From: VRUE01 sp963716735 | Lineage (GTDB): Bacteria > Actinomycetota > Thermoleophilia > Solirubrobacterales > 70-9 | Direction: 5' to 3' | Assembly: GCA_963716735.1 (NCBI GenBank) | Contig: OY970321.1 | Coordinates: 2,232,001 to 2,296,000 of the forward strand | Length of the DNA stretch: 64,000 nucleotides | In this document: piece after piece, positions 9,701 through 16,870 of the stretch | How the letters are laid out: each line of letters begins with the position of its first letter | Numbering within the stretch: the stretch's first letter is position 1 | Translations under genes and position numbers: made by a program | Notes under the pieces: generated by a model | The model's database searches: none | Seen by the model: the letters and a program-made list of their open reading frames with translations, nothing else | What the model was told of the DNA's origin: nothing

Positions 9701-10360
9701 GGCCAGGAGATCCTCGTGGCCGGTCCCGACGATCCGCTCATCTACAACTCGGAGCAAATTGCGTTCCTGGGCTGGATCGAGGCATGTCCGATCCTCCCGC
9801 GTGCGAGCGAGATCATCCATACAGGCCCCTGGGCGGTGGTCGCGCTCCATCGCCGGGTCAACCGCGCGGTGTGGAAGCACAGCTATCGTGCCGACTCGCC
9901 GCTGCGGGCGGAGGGGGAGGGAATCGCGCTGGGCTTGCTTCAGCGCCACGCCGGTCCCGGGGCGGTTGCGCTCCGACTTCGGTCCGACGGCCGCCTCGCC
10001 AGCGAGCTCGTCAACCCGGGACGCGCCAGCCGTGACCCGCGCAAGATCGGGCGTTGGGTCGCAGAGCCGCTGCACGCAGAGGATGCTGGACATCGAGCTG
10101 TCGGCGCCGGATCACGTCTGCGCCACCTCGCGAGCAACTTTCGAGGGCGTCGCCTCGCGACGGAGGAGGGCGAGGTTCTCGGCTATCTACGGCGCCAGAC
10201 CATGTCCGGCTGCAGCACCCTCTACAGCACGATCCACCCTGTCACCGGCGATCAGCTCGTCACCCGCTTCCCGTCCGAGGCGATAGACGCCGGCTATGTG
10301 ATGGACGGCATCCTGGGGGCGATCTTCGATCCGCCCGGCGATTCGACTCGAACTTTCTAG
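6761..10360 (+). CDS. Multidomain glycosyltransferase: GT4 + GT2 + degenerate GT2-like region
   Basis: 1199 residues. Residues 1-370 form a GT4 (GT-B) domain: LVEQKDPMLTLEVL, VVGDGHLK, the EGIPLVIYEALAMGVPVVA donor loop. Residues ~405-640 form a GT2 domain: VGVIVPCYRHGIFL, IVVVDDGSKD, GPSAARNRAL and PIDADDE (DxD). Residues ~645-800 echo a second GT2 core (SLVLLDEEGD, FELLAGTDLGG, LQAAIDRARGRWILLLPHS) but lack the DxD acids, so probably inactive or binding only. The last ~400 residues match nothing I recognise. Two active domains suggest stepwise addition of two sugars. The stop overlaps the convergent PP-loop gene by 4 bp. Confidence 0.85.
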   Translation: MSDERTPILYLAPWVDLGGSDRGTIDWFKNIDLSRWAPSLITTTPSPNRWLHHVEPYAEEIWNLPDLMPGAAFPEFILGFIESRQVGVVHIMNSRLGYDLLPDMTCLPEPPAIVVQLHAEEPNQTGYVRYVTRRYGNLIDSFSVVSENLKQTIVDYEIPPSRIEVIYLGVDSREEFDPERVEPLELPGNGASRILWPGRLVEQKDPMLTLEVLARVRERDEDFVLDVVGDGHLKEPARARAEELGVADVIQWHAPSQDMARWYRSSDLLLMTSVYEGIPLVIYEALAMGVPVVAPALPGNVEFMDADSGVLVDPRDDVDRYAEAIVSLLGDDERRREMGERSRKRMLEQFSLAEMGRRHDALYERLLSEQTASSRWRNEELFGEEDPGHREPSSAPPAPLRLSRDPLPEPTVGVIVPCYRHGIFLDACIASIKAQTLTPSQIVVVDDGSKDAETVAALARLDDDPQVTVLRQPRNSGPSAARNRALAQLKTSYFLPIDADDELLPDALERMLAQLEGAPEEVGFVYPNAQHVGNQMNYVQSPAYNVWLLMEQNYCPAPALFDRRLFEGTGVSYPEEIVVGHEDWDLILQLAERDVRGIPANGPTFLYRKQGFSRVHAVDYGPESFEKTIERRHPHLYLDRDDLKAKWAPALSLVLLDEEGDTWKADDLSGLTRQTCRDFELLAGTDLGGRVRLVEGPGKLSIAWLQAAIDRARGRWILLLPHSAFPILESSSFVEQLIHAFSANEGATAIVLADSTEIARPLFSQLDNAERLRAQPAAIAFERPLWGRVPEITLGVEASLLADLVVGLRVIGPAQWRVAPGVDGGGPWRQRVEPEDHPAMIDVNVPVPADKADAAMRHMVAHQPPRLPELTPGTVRRWKQSEPWTPPQTRLLCRHLDLKTGFRMITPERKPPSGYRFERVLGCTQIFAAPGMSRLVHANHSFELTDEQGALPDGQFDMGYVEQQPLPQLEGLELRRVPETGQEILVAGPDDPLIYNSEQIAFLGWIEACPILPRASEIIHTGPWAVVALHRRVNRAVWKHSYRADSPLRAEGEGIALGLLQRHAGPGAVALRLRSDGRLASELVNPGRASRDPRKIGRWVAEPLHAEDAGHRAVGAGSRLRHLASNFRGRRLATEEGEVLGYLRRQTMSGCSTLYSTIHPVTGDQLVTRFPSEAIDAGYVMDGILGAIFDPPGDSTRTF

Positions 10361-11652
10361 CTCGAACTCCTCCGCCGACGGAGTGCAGCGCCGGCCTTGC
10401 GCATCGGAGCCGTCATTCGCCAGGAGCGCGATTCGAGTATCTCGGCGAGCGCGGCCGCGGAGTGCTCGTCGGCCGGCGGGTCAGGCGCGCTGCCGCCGCT
10501 CAGCGGTGGCGGGCCCGGCAGGTGACGTCGCCGGTAGCTCGGGGGCAGGCCGAAGCCTCGTTTGCTCCTTTCCACGACCCCTTCGACGGCGGGCTCCAGG
10601 TCGGCGCGGCCCGCGGCCCGGACGGCGTCGAGCACGTCTTCCCAGAGGGTGAGGACGAGGATCTGTTTGGTCTTGAACGTGGCGAGATTCTGCAGGTCGA
10701 GGTCAGGCGGGAAGGTTTGAATTCCGGAGCGAACGCCGAACGCCTCCAGGGTGATCATGGTCATCAGGCACTTCCGGCAGCGGCCGCAGTTGTAGGCGCT
10801 CCCACGGTTCTCCCAGCAGACGCGAAGCGTTCGCTGCACCAGCGGGTGGCCGGCGATCCTTTTCGTTCGCTCGGCTCGTGAGTAGCGCCCGCCATCGTCG
10901 ACGATTTCGAGCTGCTCGCTGTTCCAGAGGTGGTCGACGAGCCGGGCCGAGCCGATCGGAGGACCGTCGACCTCATGGTCCATGCCGCTGGCGAGCAGCA
11001 CCCTTTCGAACCTGGGTGCCAGGAAGTGGGCCACCGCCATGCAGGCGCTGGCGTAGTAGGCATCCCAGAGCACCAACGGGTCGGAGAGCTCCCTCAGGTC
11101 GGTTTCGACCACGTGCAGAGTGAGGCCCAATTCTTCGGCCACCTCACGCACACGTGCTTCGACCTCGGGAGCGACCTCCGCGTGGTGCGTTGCCCCCGGG
11201 ATCAGATCGAACCCACGGGCAAAGATGAGGTCGGTGATCTCGGGATGGTCGAGCAGCGTCGACCAGGAGTCGACCCCGCCGCTGAAGAAAGCCGCGACAC
11301 GACCGGGTTCCCGCGGGGCCTCAGGCGCACGCGTGGGCGCGATCACCTCCACCTCCTCGAACGGGGGTTCGCCGAACTCCCAATCGAGCGACCAGGCGCG
11401 CTGGACCGCCTGGTACTCCCGCTGAGATCGCAGAACTCTTGGGCTGACCGGCCCAGGCAGCGTGAGGGTGCCACCGAAGCGCATCGCCGGCATCAGGCAC
11501 GCGGCGAGCGCCGGGTCGGCGCCGGTGGCGGTCTCGCCACCCTCCGCCCGCATCCGCACGCGCCGGTCGTGTCCGCCCAGCCGCGCGCGGAAGCTGAGCT
11601 CGCCCGGCGAGCAGTTCAGCTCGGTGACCTCGTGATGGTCCGTCGCGGCCAC
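10357..11652 (-). CDS. PP-loop (adenine nucleotide alpha hydrolase) superfamily protein
   Basis: 431 residues. A PP-loop motif AAFFSGGVDSWSTLL lies near residue 120, and NCGRCRKCLMTMI near 290 looks like a Cys pair for zinc or thiol chemistry. PP-loop enzymes (QueC, Asn synthetase, TilS) adenylate a carboxyl or carbonyl group for amidation. The substrate here is unknown; position suggests a sugar or amino-sugar precursor of the glycan. The C-terminus SRSWRMTAPMRKAGAALRRR resembles the tail of the pyruvyl transferase at 657-2042. The gene is 6 bp downstream of the glycosylphosphotransferase stop and likely in its operon. Confidence 0.7.
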   Translation of the reverse strand: MAATDHHEVTELNCSPGELSFRARLGGHDRRVRMRAEGGETATGADPALAACLMPAMRFGGTLTLPGPVSPRVLRSQREYQAVQRAWSLDWEFGEPPFEEVEVIAPTRAPEAPREPGRVAAFFSGGVDSWSTLLDHPEITDLIFARGFDLIPGATHHAEVAPEVEARVREVAEELGLTLHVVETDLRELSDPLVLWDAYYASACMAVAHFLAPRFERVLLASGMDHEVDGPPIGSARLVDHLWNSEQLEIVDDGGRYSRAERTKRIAGHPLVQRTLRVCWENRGSAYNCGRCRKCLMTMITLEAFGVRSGIQTFPPDLDLQNLATFKTKQILVLTLWEDVLDAVRAAGRADLEPAVEGVVERSKRGFGLPPSYRRRHLPGPPPLSGGSAPDPPADEHSAAALAEILESRSWRMTAPMRKAGAALRRRRSSS

Positions 11653-11658
11653 GCTCGT

Positions 11659-13164
11659 TCAGTGCGAGCCCTCGCCGCGCACGATCGCGGCGGGGGTGCG
11701 CAGCAGGATCGCCAGGTCGCCGGCGACGGAGATGTTGTCGAGGTAGTCGCGCTCCATCGCCAGCCGCTCCTCGAAGGTCAGGTCGGCGCGGCCGTATACC
11801 TGCATCGGGCCCGTCATCCCCGGCTTGACCGCGAGCCGGATCCGCTGGCGCTCGTCGTAGAGGGCGACGACCGCTTCCTCCTCCGGCCGCGGGCCGACCA
11901 GCGACATGTCGCCGCGCAGGACGTTGACGAACTGCGGCAGCTCGTCGAAGCTGAAGCGGCGCAGCATGCGGCCCACACGGGTGACGCGGGGATCGTCGGC
12001 GATCTTGAAGGCGGGCTCTTTGAGCTTCTCGAGGTCGACCAGTTCGCCCAGCTGCTCCTCGGCTCCCTGGACCATCGTGCGGAACTTGAGGACGGTGAAG
12101 GGCTTGCCGTCCTTGCCGGCCCGCCTCTGCCGGAAGAGCACCGGCCGGCCCGAGTCGAGCAGGATCAGCACCGAGCTGACGAGCAGCACGGGGGAGAAGA
12201 GCACGAGCAAAAACGCGCTGATCGTCACGTCCATGAATCGCTTCAGCGCTTCGGTCGAGCGTGGCGGATCGGAGAAGCGGAAGTCGAGGACTGGTAGCTC
12301 GGCGAGCCGGTTCAGCTCGATGCCGGGCCCGAGCAGGCCGAAGTGCTGGGGCAGGAAGGTGAGCGCCAGGCCGGCGGCCTTGCACTGCTCGATCAAGCGC
12401 TCCGCCGCCGCCTCGCTCATCTCCTGCTCGGTCACGATCACTCGCTCGACGTCGTGTTCGCGGGCGACGCGGGAGATGTCGCCGATCGATCCGAGGCGCG
12501 GCAGTCCGCCCATCCGGGGTGCGGCGTCCTCTCCGCGCGGCGTCAGGTAGCCGACCAGGTGCAGCCGGGTCTCCGGGTGGGTGGCGACCCGGCGGGCGAC
12601 CACGGTGATCGCCGCCGCCGGCCCGACCACGATCCCGGTCGCGGCCCCGGCCAGGCGGTGCCAGAAGAAGCGCAGGACGGCGCGTGAGGCAAAGGCACCG
12701 ATCAGCGCGCCCAGGCCGACGGCGATCGCGCTGGCCGCCGCCAGTGGCCCTACCGGGCTCAGCGCCAGCAGCCCGTCCAGTGCCAGCGTCCCCAGAGCCG
12801 CCGCCGAGATCAGGCTGGAGAGCTCGTCGAGGGTGCTGTGGCGGATGCGGCGGTGGTCGTTGTCGTAGAGGCCGTGCAGCTTCAGCACGAGGATCCAGAC
12901 CGGGCTGAACATCGTCGCCCAGAAGAGCGTGCCGACATCGGTCTCCGGGCTCGCCGCAGTGACGATGCAGAGCGTCGCCACCATGGTCAGCCAGTCGCCG
13001 GTTGCCAGCATCCGCCGCAGCAGCGAGCCACGCCGCCGCGCTCCGCCGGCGCCGGTCAGTCCCAGCCGGGTTGCCGCCTCGGTTCTGCCACCACGCGGGT
13101 CCGGCCCTGGCTGTTGTGCCGGCGAGGTCATACGGGTTGGGGTCTCCTGCGCCTTGCTCGTCAT
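11659..13164 (-). CDS. Polyprenyl glycosylphosphotransferase (initiating sugar transferase)
   Basis: 501 residues from ATG 13164, which follows the upstream stop by 7 bp; an earlier ATG at 13209 would overlap it. The N-terminal half has about four membrane helices and a CoA-binding-like region (LGSIGDISRVAREHDVERVI). The C-terminal bacterial sugar transferase domain has LFRQRRAGKDGKPFTVLKFR, RRFSFDELPQFVNVLRGDMS, LVGPRPEEE and VKPGMTGPMQVYGR. Enzymes of this WbaP/CpsE family move a sugar-1-phosphate onto undecaprenyl phosphate, the first committed step of repeat-unit assembly. Sugar specificity cannot be read. Confidence 0.92.
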   Translation of the reverse strand: MTSKAQETPTRMTSPAQQPGPDPRGGRTEAATRLGLTGAGGARRRGSLLRRMLATGDWLTMVATLCIVTAASPETDVGTLFWATMFSPVWILVLKLHGLYDNDHRRIRHSTLDELSSLISAAALGTLALDGLLALSPVGPLAAASAIAVGLGALIGAFASRAVLRFFWHRLAGAATGIVVGPAAAITVVARRVATHPETRLHLVGYLTPRGEDAAPRMGGLPRLGSIGDISRVAREHDVERVIVTEQEMSEAAAERLIEQCKAAGLALTFLPQHFGLLGPGIELNRLAELPVLDFRFSDPPRSTEALKRFMDVTISAFLLVLFSPVLLVSSVLILLDSGRPVLFRQRRAGKDGKPFTVLKFRTMVQGAEEQLGELVDLEKLKEPAFKIADDPRVTRVGRMLRRFSFDELPQFVNVLRGDMSLVGPRPEEEAVVALYDERQRIRLAVKPGMTGPMQVYGRADLTFEERLAMERDYLDNISVAGDLAILLRTPAAIVRGEGSH

Positions 13165-13171
13165 CGTCGGC

Positions 13172-15187
13172 TCACCCGCAGCTCGGTTTCCCGCGGAGAC
13201 ACTTCTCAAGCGGGTTCAGGTGTCGTGCCTGTTCCAGATCCGCTTCGGCCGCGGCCTGGTCGCCCGCCTCTTCCTCGACTTTAGAGCGTAGGTAGTAGTA
13301 CTGCCAGTTGCGGTCCTCGCGGTCGATGGCTTGCGTTAGGCGTTCGACGGCCACCGGATAATTCCCTTCGCTCTCGGCGATCAGGCCGAGCTGCACGTAG
13401 GGAGAGGCGGCGAAGGGCTCGATCGAGCGCGCCGTCTTGGCGTGGCTGGTGGCGCTGGTGAGGTCGCCGTTTGCGGCGGCGCTCTGACTGGCGTCGAGCT
13501 CGCGATCGACGAGCAACGGACCGATCAGCGCGATCGCCGCCATCCAGGCGACCGCGAGGCCGGCGACCGCGAGGCCGAAGCGCCGCTCTTCGCCCGCGGC
13601 TACGAGGCGGGGGTCGGGAGGAGCCGCCAGTTGGGCGCACCTGGCCGCCACCAACACCCCCGAGGCGAGGAAGAAGACCACCCCCAGGCCGGCGATCTCC
13701 CAGAACCAGTCGAGCCCGGCGACCACGGCGAAGGCGAGCGTCGCCGCGAGGAGCGCGGCGTAGCGCTCGCGTTGCGGGTGGGGCGCGGCGCGCCAGGCGC
13801 TGAACCCGGTCCAGAGCAGAGTGGCGACCAGCACCAGCACGAGCAGCCCGCCGACGATGCCGAGCTCGGCGAAGGCCTCCAGGTAGAGGGAGTGGGCATC
13901 GTGGACCGGCATGTCGATCGAGCGATGTCGATCCCAGGCGAACACGTAGGTGCCGGCGCCGACCCCGAGCAGCGGCTTTTCGTCGAAGGCATCGATCGCG
14001 ACGCGGTAGAAGTCGTGACGGCCGGCCCCGTTGAACTGCGAGAAGTGCTGCTCGGGCTGGTTCGGGAACTGGACGTCGGAGCTGGAGAACTGATCCCAGG
14101 CACGACCGCCGATCGCGATCGCCACCCCGATCGCAATGACCGCCGCCACCGCGGCGACGCCTTTCAGCAGCGACCGGTTGCGCGAGAGATCGACGGCGCG
14201 GCCGGTCAACCGCCCTTCTCGCCGCTCGGCCCAGCGCTGCGCGGCGAAGAGCAGCAGGGTGAGGGCGACCCCCGCGGCGAGGATCAAGAGCACGGTCACG
14301 CCCTGGTCCACGGCGGCCTGGTTGTCGACGTGGTCCGCCAGGCTGTGCCGCGCCTGCACCGCAAGCACCGCCGGTAGTGCGCCCAGGGCCCCGCAGGCCA
14401 GGGTCGCAAGCAGCCAGAGGCGGTCTCGGGAGAGGACGATGAGACAGCCGGCGGCGATCAGCAGGGCCAGCAGCCCACCGCGCGAGTAGGTGAAGTAGAG
14501 GGCGAGCATGACCACCGGCAACATCCCGGCAGCGAGCCAGCGCAGTCCGCTCCAGGCCGCTCTGCGGCTGCTCCAGAGCAGCAGGGCGATGGCGATCCCG
14601 AACATCGCGCCGTTGGCGTTCCAGTAGCCGAGCGGGTAGCCCAGGCGCGGGCCGGTACCGAATGCGTCGCCGGCCTGCAATACGTGCGGTAGAAGGCGGC
14701 TCGCGAGGGCCAGCAGGGCGACGAGCGCCAGAGAAATTGCCAAGCCTTCAGCGAAACGTTGGCGCCTTTGGTCGGTTTGGGCGATCAGGAATGCGACTAG
14801 GAAGACCCCCAGGTAGACCAGACCCCGGTCCGCCTCGATCACGCTCAGCTCGGCTGAGCCCGACCAGAGGGATGAAATTGCAGCCAGCAGGGAAAAACCG
14901 AGAGTCAGTCCCGTCGCCCAGTAGAACGGTCGTGCCAGCGTTGCCCGGGAGGCGACGCCGAGCAGGATCAGCGCGACCACGACAAGCCATACGGCAAGGC
15001 CCGCAATGTGGCGATCGCTCACCTCGAAACCGCCGCCAGCCAGCGCCAGAGCGACGATCAGGACGACTGGCGCAAGTAACGCCGAGCTTTCCTCTAACCT
15101 ACCGCGCCATGTTTGGGACGCGCCAAAATCTCGCCCCTCGCCGGGGCGGCCACGTCTTCGCTCTGTCAGTGCTGGCTCTGCTGGCAA
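13172..15187 (-). CDS. O-antigen ligase / Wzy-like polymerase with C-terminal TPR-like repeats
   Basis: 671 residues with about eleven membrane helices. A large periplasmic loop includes NGAGRHDFYRVAIDAF, LLGVGAGTYVFAW and VHDAHSLYLEAFAELGIVGG, which is the Wzy_C signature; its H and R residues are implicated in polymerisation or ligation. The C-terminal ~100 residues hold TPR-like units (YVQLGLIAESEGNYPVAVERL). The only in-frame start I find is TTG 15187, giving a 79-bp head-to-head overlap with the secreted protein gene at 15109. It is the first gene of an apparent operon with the glycosylphosphotransferase and PP-loop genes. Confidence 0.85.
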   Translation of the reverse strand: MPAEPALTERRRGRPGEGRDFGASQTWRGRLEESSALLAPVVLIVALALAGGGFEVSDRHIAGLAVWLVVVALILLGVASRATLARPFYWATGLTLGFSLLAAISSLWSGSAELSVIEADRGLVYLGVFLVAFLIAQTDQRRQRFAEGLAISLALVALLALASRLLPHVLQAGDAFGTGPRLGYPLGYWNANGAMFGIAIALLLWSSRRAAWSGLRWLAAGMLPVVMLALYFTYSRGGLLALLIAAGCLIVLSRDRLWLLATLACGALGALPAVLAVQARHSLADHVDNQAAVDQGVTVLLILAAGVALTLLLFAAQRWAERREGRLTGRAVDLSRNRSLLKGVAAVAAVIAIGVAIAIGGRAWDQFSSSDVQFPNQPEQHFSQFNGAGRHDFYRVAIDAFDEKPLLGVGAGTYVFAWDRHRSIDMPVHDAHSLYLEAFAELGIVGGLLVLVLVATLLWTGFSAWRAAPHPQRERYAALLAATLAFAVVAGLDWFWEIAGLGVVFFLASGVLVAARCAQLAAPPDPRLVAAGEERRFGLAVAGLAVAWMAAIALIGPLLVDRELDASQSAAANGDLTSATSHAKTARSIEPFAASPYVQLGLIAESEGNYPVAVERLTQAIDREDRNWQYYYLRSKVEEEAGDQAAAEADLEQARHLNPLEKCLRGKPSCG

Positions 15188-15684
15188 TGTGCTGTGTTCC
15201 GGTGCTCGCTCAGGCTTCGTCCGCCGGCTACCAGTATTCCGATGCGCCGCCCACGGTAACCGGGGGCAAGCCGCCGAGTGAATCGAATCTCTCGGGTGGC
15301 TCCAAGTCGACTAGCGGCATCGGCTCGCACGCGGGCAGTGGCAAGTCGGGTGGGAAGTCTTCTGGTGGGAATGGCTCACTCTCAAAGTCCAATGGCTCCG
15401 GTGGCGGCGGAAACGGAGCAGGCCAGCAGGGTAGCCAAGGCGGCGGCAACCAAAACTCGGGTGTCGGGGCCGGAGGAGAAGCAAACGGCACCAGCGCCGA
15501 ACCGGGATCGAGCGACGGCGGCTCTTCGCCGCTGGTGCCGATCCTGATCGCGATCGTGCTGCTCGCCGGTGGCTCCATCGCCTATGTGGTGATCAAGCGT
15601 CGCCGCGCCGGCGACCCTGGCTCGGCCGACTCGACCGATTCGCCGGGGTCCGCCGACTCCTCCGTCTCGCCCGAGGCGAGTTAG
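15109..15684 (+). CDS. Secreted Ser/Gly-rich protein with C-terminal membrane anchor
   Basis: 191 residues from ATG 15109. A signal peptide (FALSVLALLAMCCVPVLAQA), a ~100-residue low-complexity Ser/Gly/Asn linker, one C-terminal helix (PILIAIVLLAGGSIAYVV), then KRRRAG and a Ser/Asp-rich cytoplasmic tail can be seen. The topology is a single-pass wall-spanning stalk. No enzymatic domain is present and I do not recognise the family. TAACCT 8 bp before the ATG suggests leaderless transcription and supports this start. The next gene begins 4 bp after the stop, so the two are probably cotranscribed. Confidence 0.65.
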   Translation: MFGTRQNLAPRRGGHVFALSVLALLAMCCVPVLAQASSAGYQYSDAPPTVTGGKPPSESNLSGGSKSTSGIGSHAGSGKSGGKSSGGNGSLSKSNGSGGGGNGAGQQGSQGGGNQNSGVGAGGEANGTSAEPGSSDGGSSPLVPILIAIVLLAGGSIAYVVIKRRRAGDPGSADSTDSPGSADSSVSPEAS

Positions 15685-15688
15685 CCCG

Positions 15689-16819
15689 ATGCGCCACCAG
15701 GTAATCGGCCCGCCGCGGCGGGCTCGCCTTTGGCTAGCGGCTTTTGCGATCGCCTCCCTTGGGGTGCTTGCCCTCGCGTCTTCGGCCCTCGCTGTTCCCG
15801 CCAACTTCTGGGGTGTGGTGCCGCAGGTGGCGCCGAGCGCGGAAGAACTGCAGCGGCTCAAACGCGGCGGTGTCGACAGCATCCGCGTTCCCGTCTCCTG
15901 GGGTTCGATCCAGCCCACCAGGCACGGTGGCTATGACTGGTCGAGCACCGATTCCTACATCGCCGCGGCGATTACCGCGCGTATCGAGGTCTTTCCCTTC
16001 CTCTCCACGGCGCCGTCCTGGGTGGTGGCCGTCGACCGGCGTTTCGGCAGCCCGGTCACCCTGCCGGTGCGGACGGGCGTGCAGCGATCCGGTTGGACGC
16101 AGTTCGTCAAACAGGCGGTGTTGCGCTACGGGCCGAACGGCACCTTCTGGACCGAAAATCCGAGCCTGCCGCGGAGGCCGCTCCGCACCTGGCAGATCTG
16201 GAACGAGCCGAACTTCAAGTACTTCGTCGCGCGGCCCGACCCAGCCGATTACGGCAAGCTGGTGAAGCTCTCCGGCGCCGCGATCAAAGCGATGGATCCG
16301 GGTGCCCAGGTCATCCTGGGCGGCCTCTTCGCGCGTCCGATCGAGGCGACCTTCCACAAGAACCCACCGCAGGCCTACTTCGCCTCCGACTTCCTCGCGC
16401 AGATGTACGAGAGCACGCCGGGGGTCAAGTCCAAGTTCCAGGGCTACGCGCTGCACCCGTACACCGGCAGCTGGAAGAACCTCACCTCGCGGATCGAAGA
16501 AGTCCGTCGAGTATTGAAGGCCAACCGCGATATCGGCAAGGGCCTCTTCCTCACCGAGGTGGGTTGGAGCTCCGAACCGCCCAGGCCGGGCAACAGCTTT
16601 GCCAAAGGCGTCGCCGGTCAGGCGAGGGAACTGAAGGGCGCCTTCCGTCTCTTCAGCGCCAATCAACGAAAGTGGAATCTGCAGCGGGTCTACTGGTTCT
16701 CGATCGGCGATTACGCCGGTCTTTGCAACTTCTGTGGCGGCTCCGGCCTCTTCCGGAGCGGCTTCAAACCGAAGCCCGCCTGGAATGCCTACGTGCAGTT
16801 CGCCGGCGGCCGTCCGTAG
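15689..16819 (+). CDS. Secreted clan GH-A-like glycoside hydrolase
   Basis: 376 residues. An N-terminal signal peptide (LWLAAFAIASLGVLALASSALA) is followed by a TIM-barrel-like sequence. GGVDSIRVPVSWGSIQP is the early strand, TWQIWNEPNFKYF carries the likely acid/base Glu after Asn, and GLFLTEVGWSS the likely nucleophile Glu. This NE...E arrangement is that of GH5/GH39-type enzymes. The substrate is unknown; the neighbouring polysaccharide genes suggest glycan trimming or turnover outside the cell. It follows the anchored Ser/Gly-rich protein by 4 bp. The barrel could also be a non-catalytic relative. Confidence 0.7.
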   Translation: MRHQVIGPPRRARLWLAAFAIASLGVLALASSALAVPANFWGVVPQVAPSAEELQRLKRGGVDSIRVPVSWGSIQPTRHGGYDWSSTDSYIAAAITARIEVFPFLSTAPSWVVAVDRRFGSPVTLPVRTGVQRSGWTQFVKQAVLRYGPNGTFWTENPSLPRRPLRTWQIWNEPNFKYFVARPDPADYGKLVKLSGAAIKAMDPGAQVILGGLFARPIEATFHKNPPQAYFASDFLAQMYESTPGVKSKFQGYALHPYTGSWKNLTSRIEEVRRVLKANRDIGKGLFLTEVGWSSEPPRPGNSFAKGVAGQARELKGAFRLFSANQRKWNLQRVYWFSIGDYAGLCNFCGGSGLFRSGFKPKPAWNAYVQFAGGRP

Positions 16820-16870
16820 GCTTGCGGCTCTTCGGTTCGCCGACCGCGCGCCGGGCGTAAGATCGGTGGG

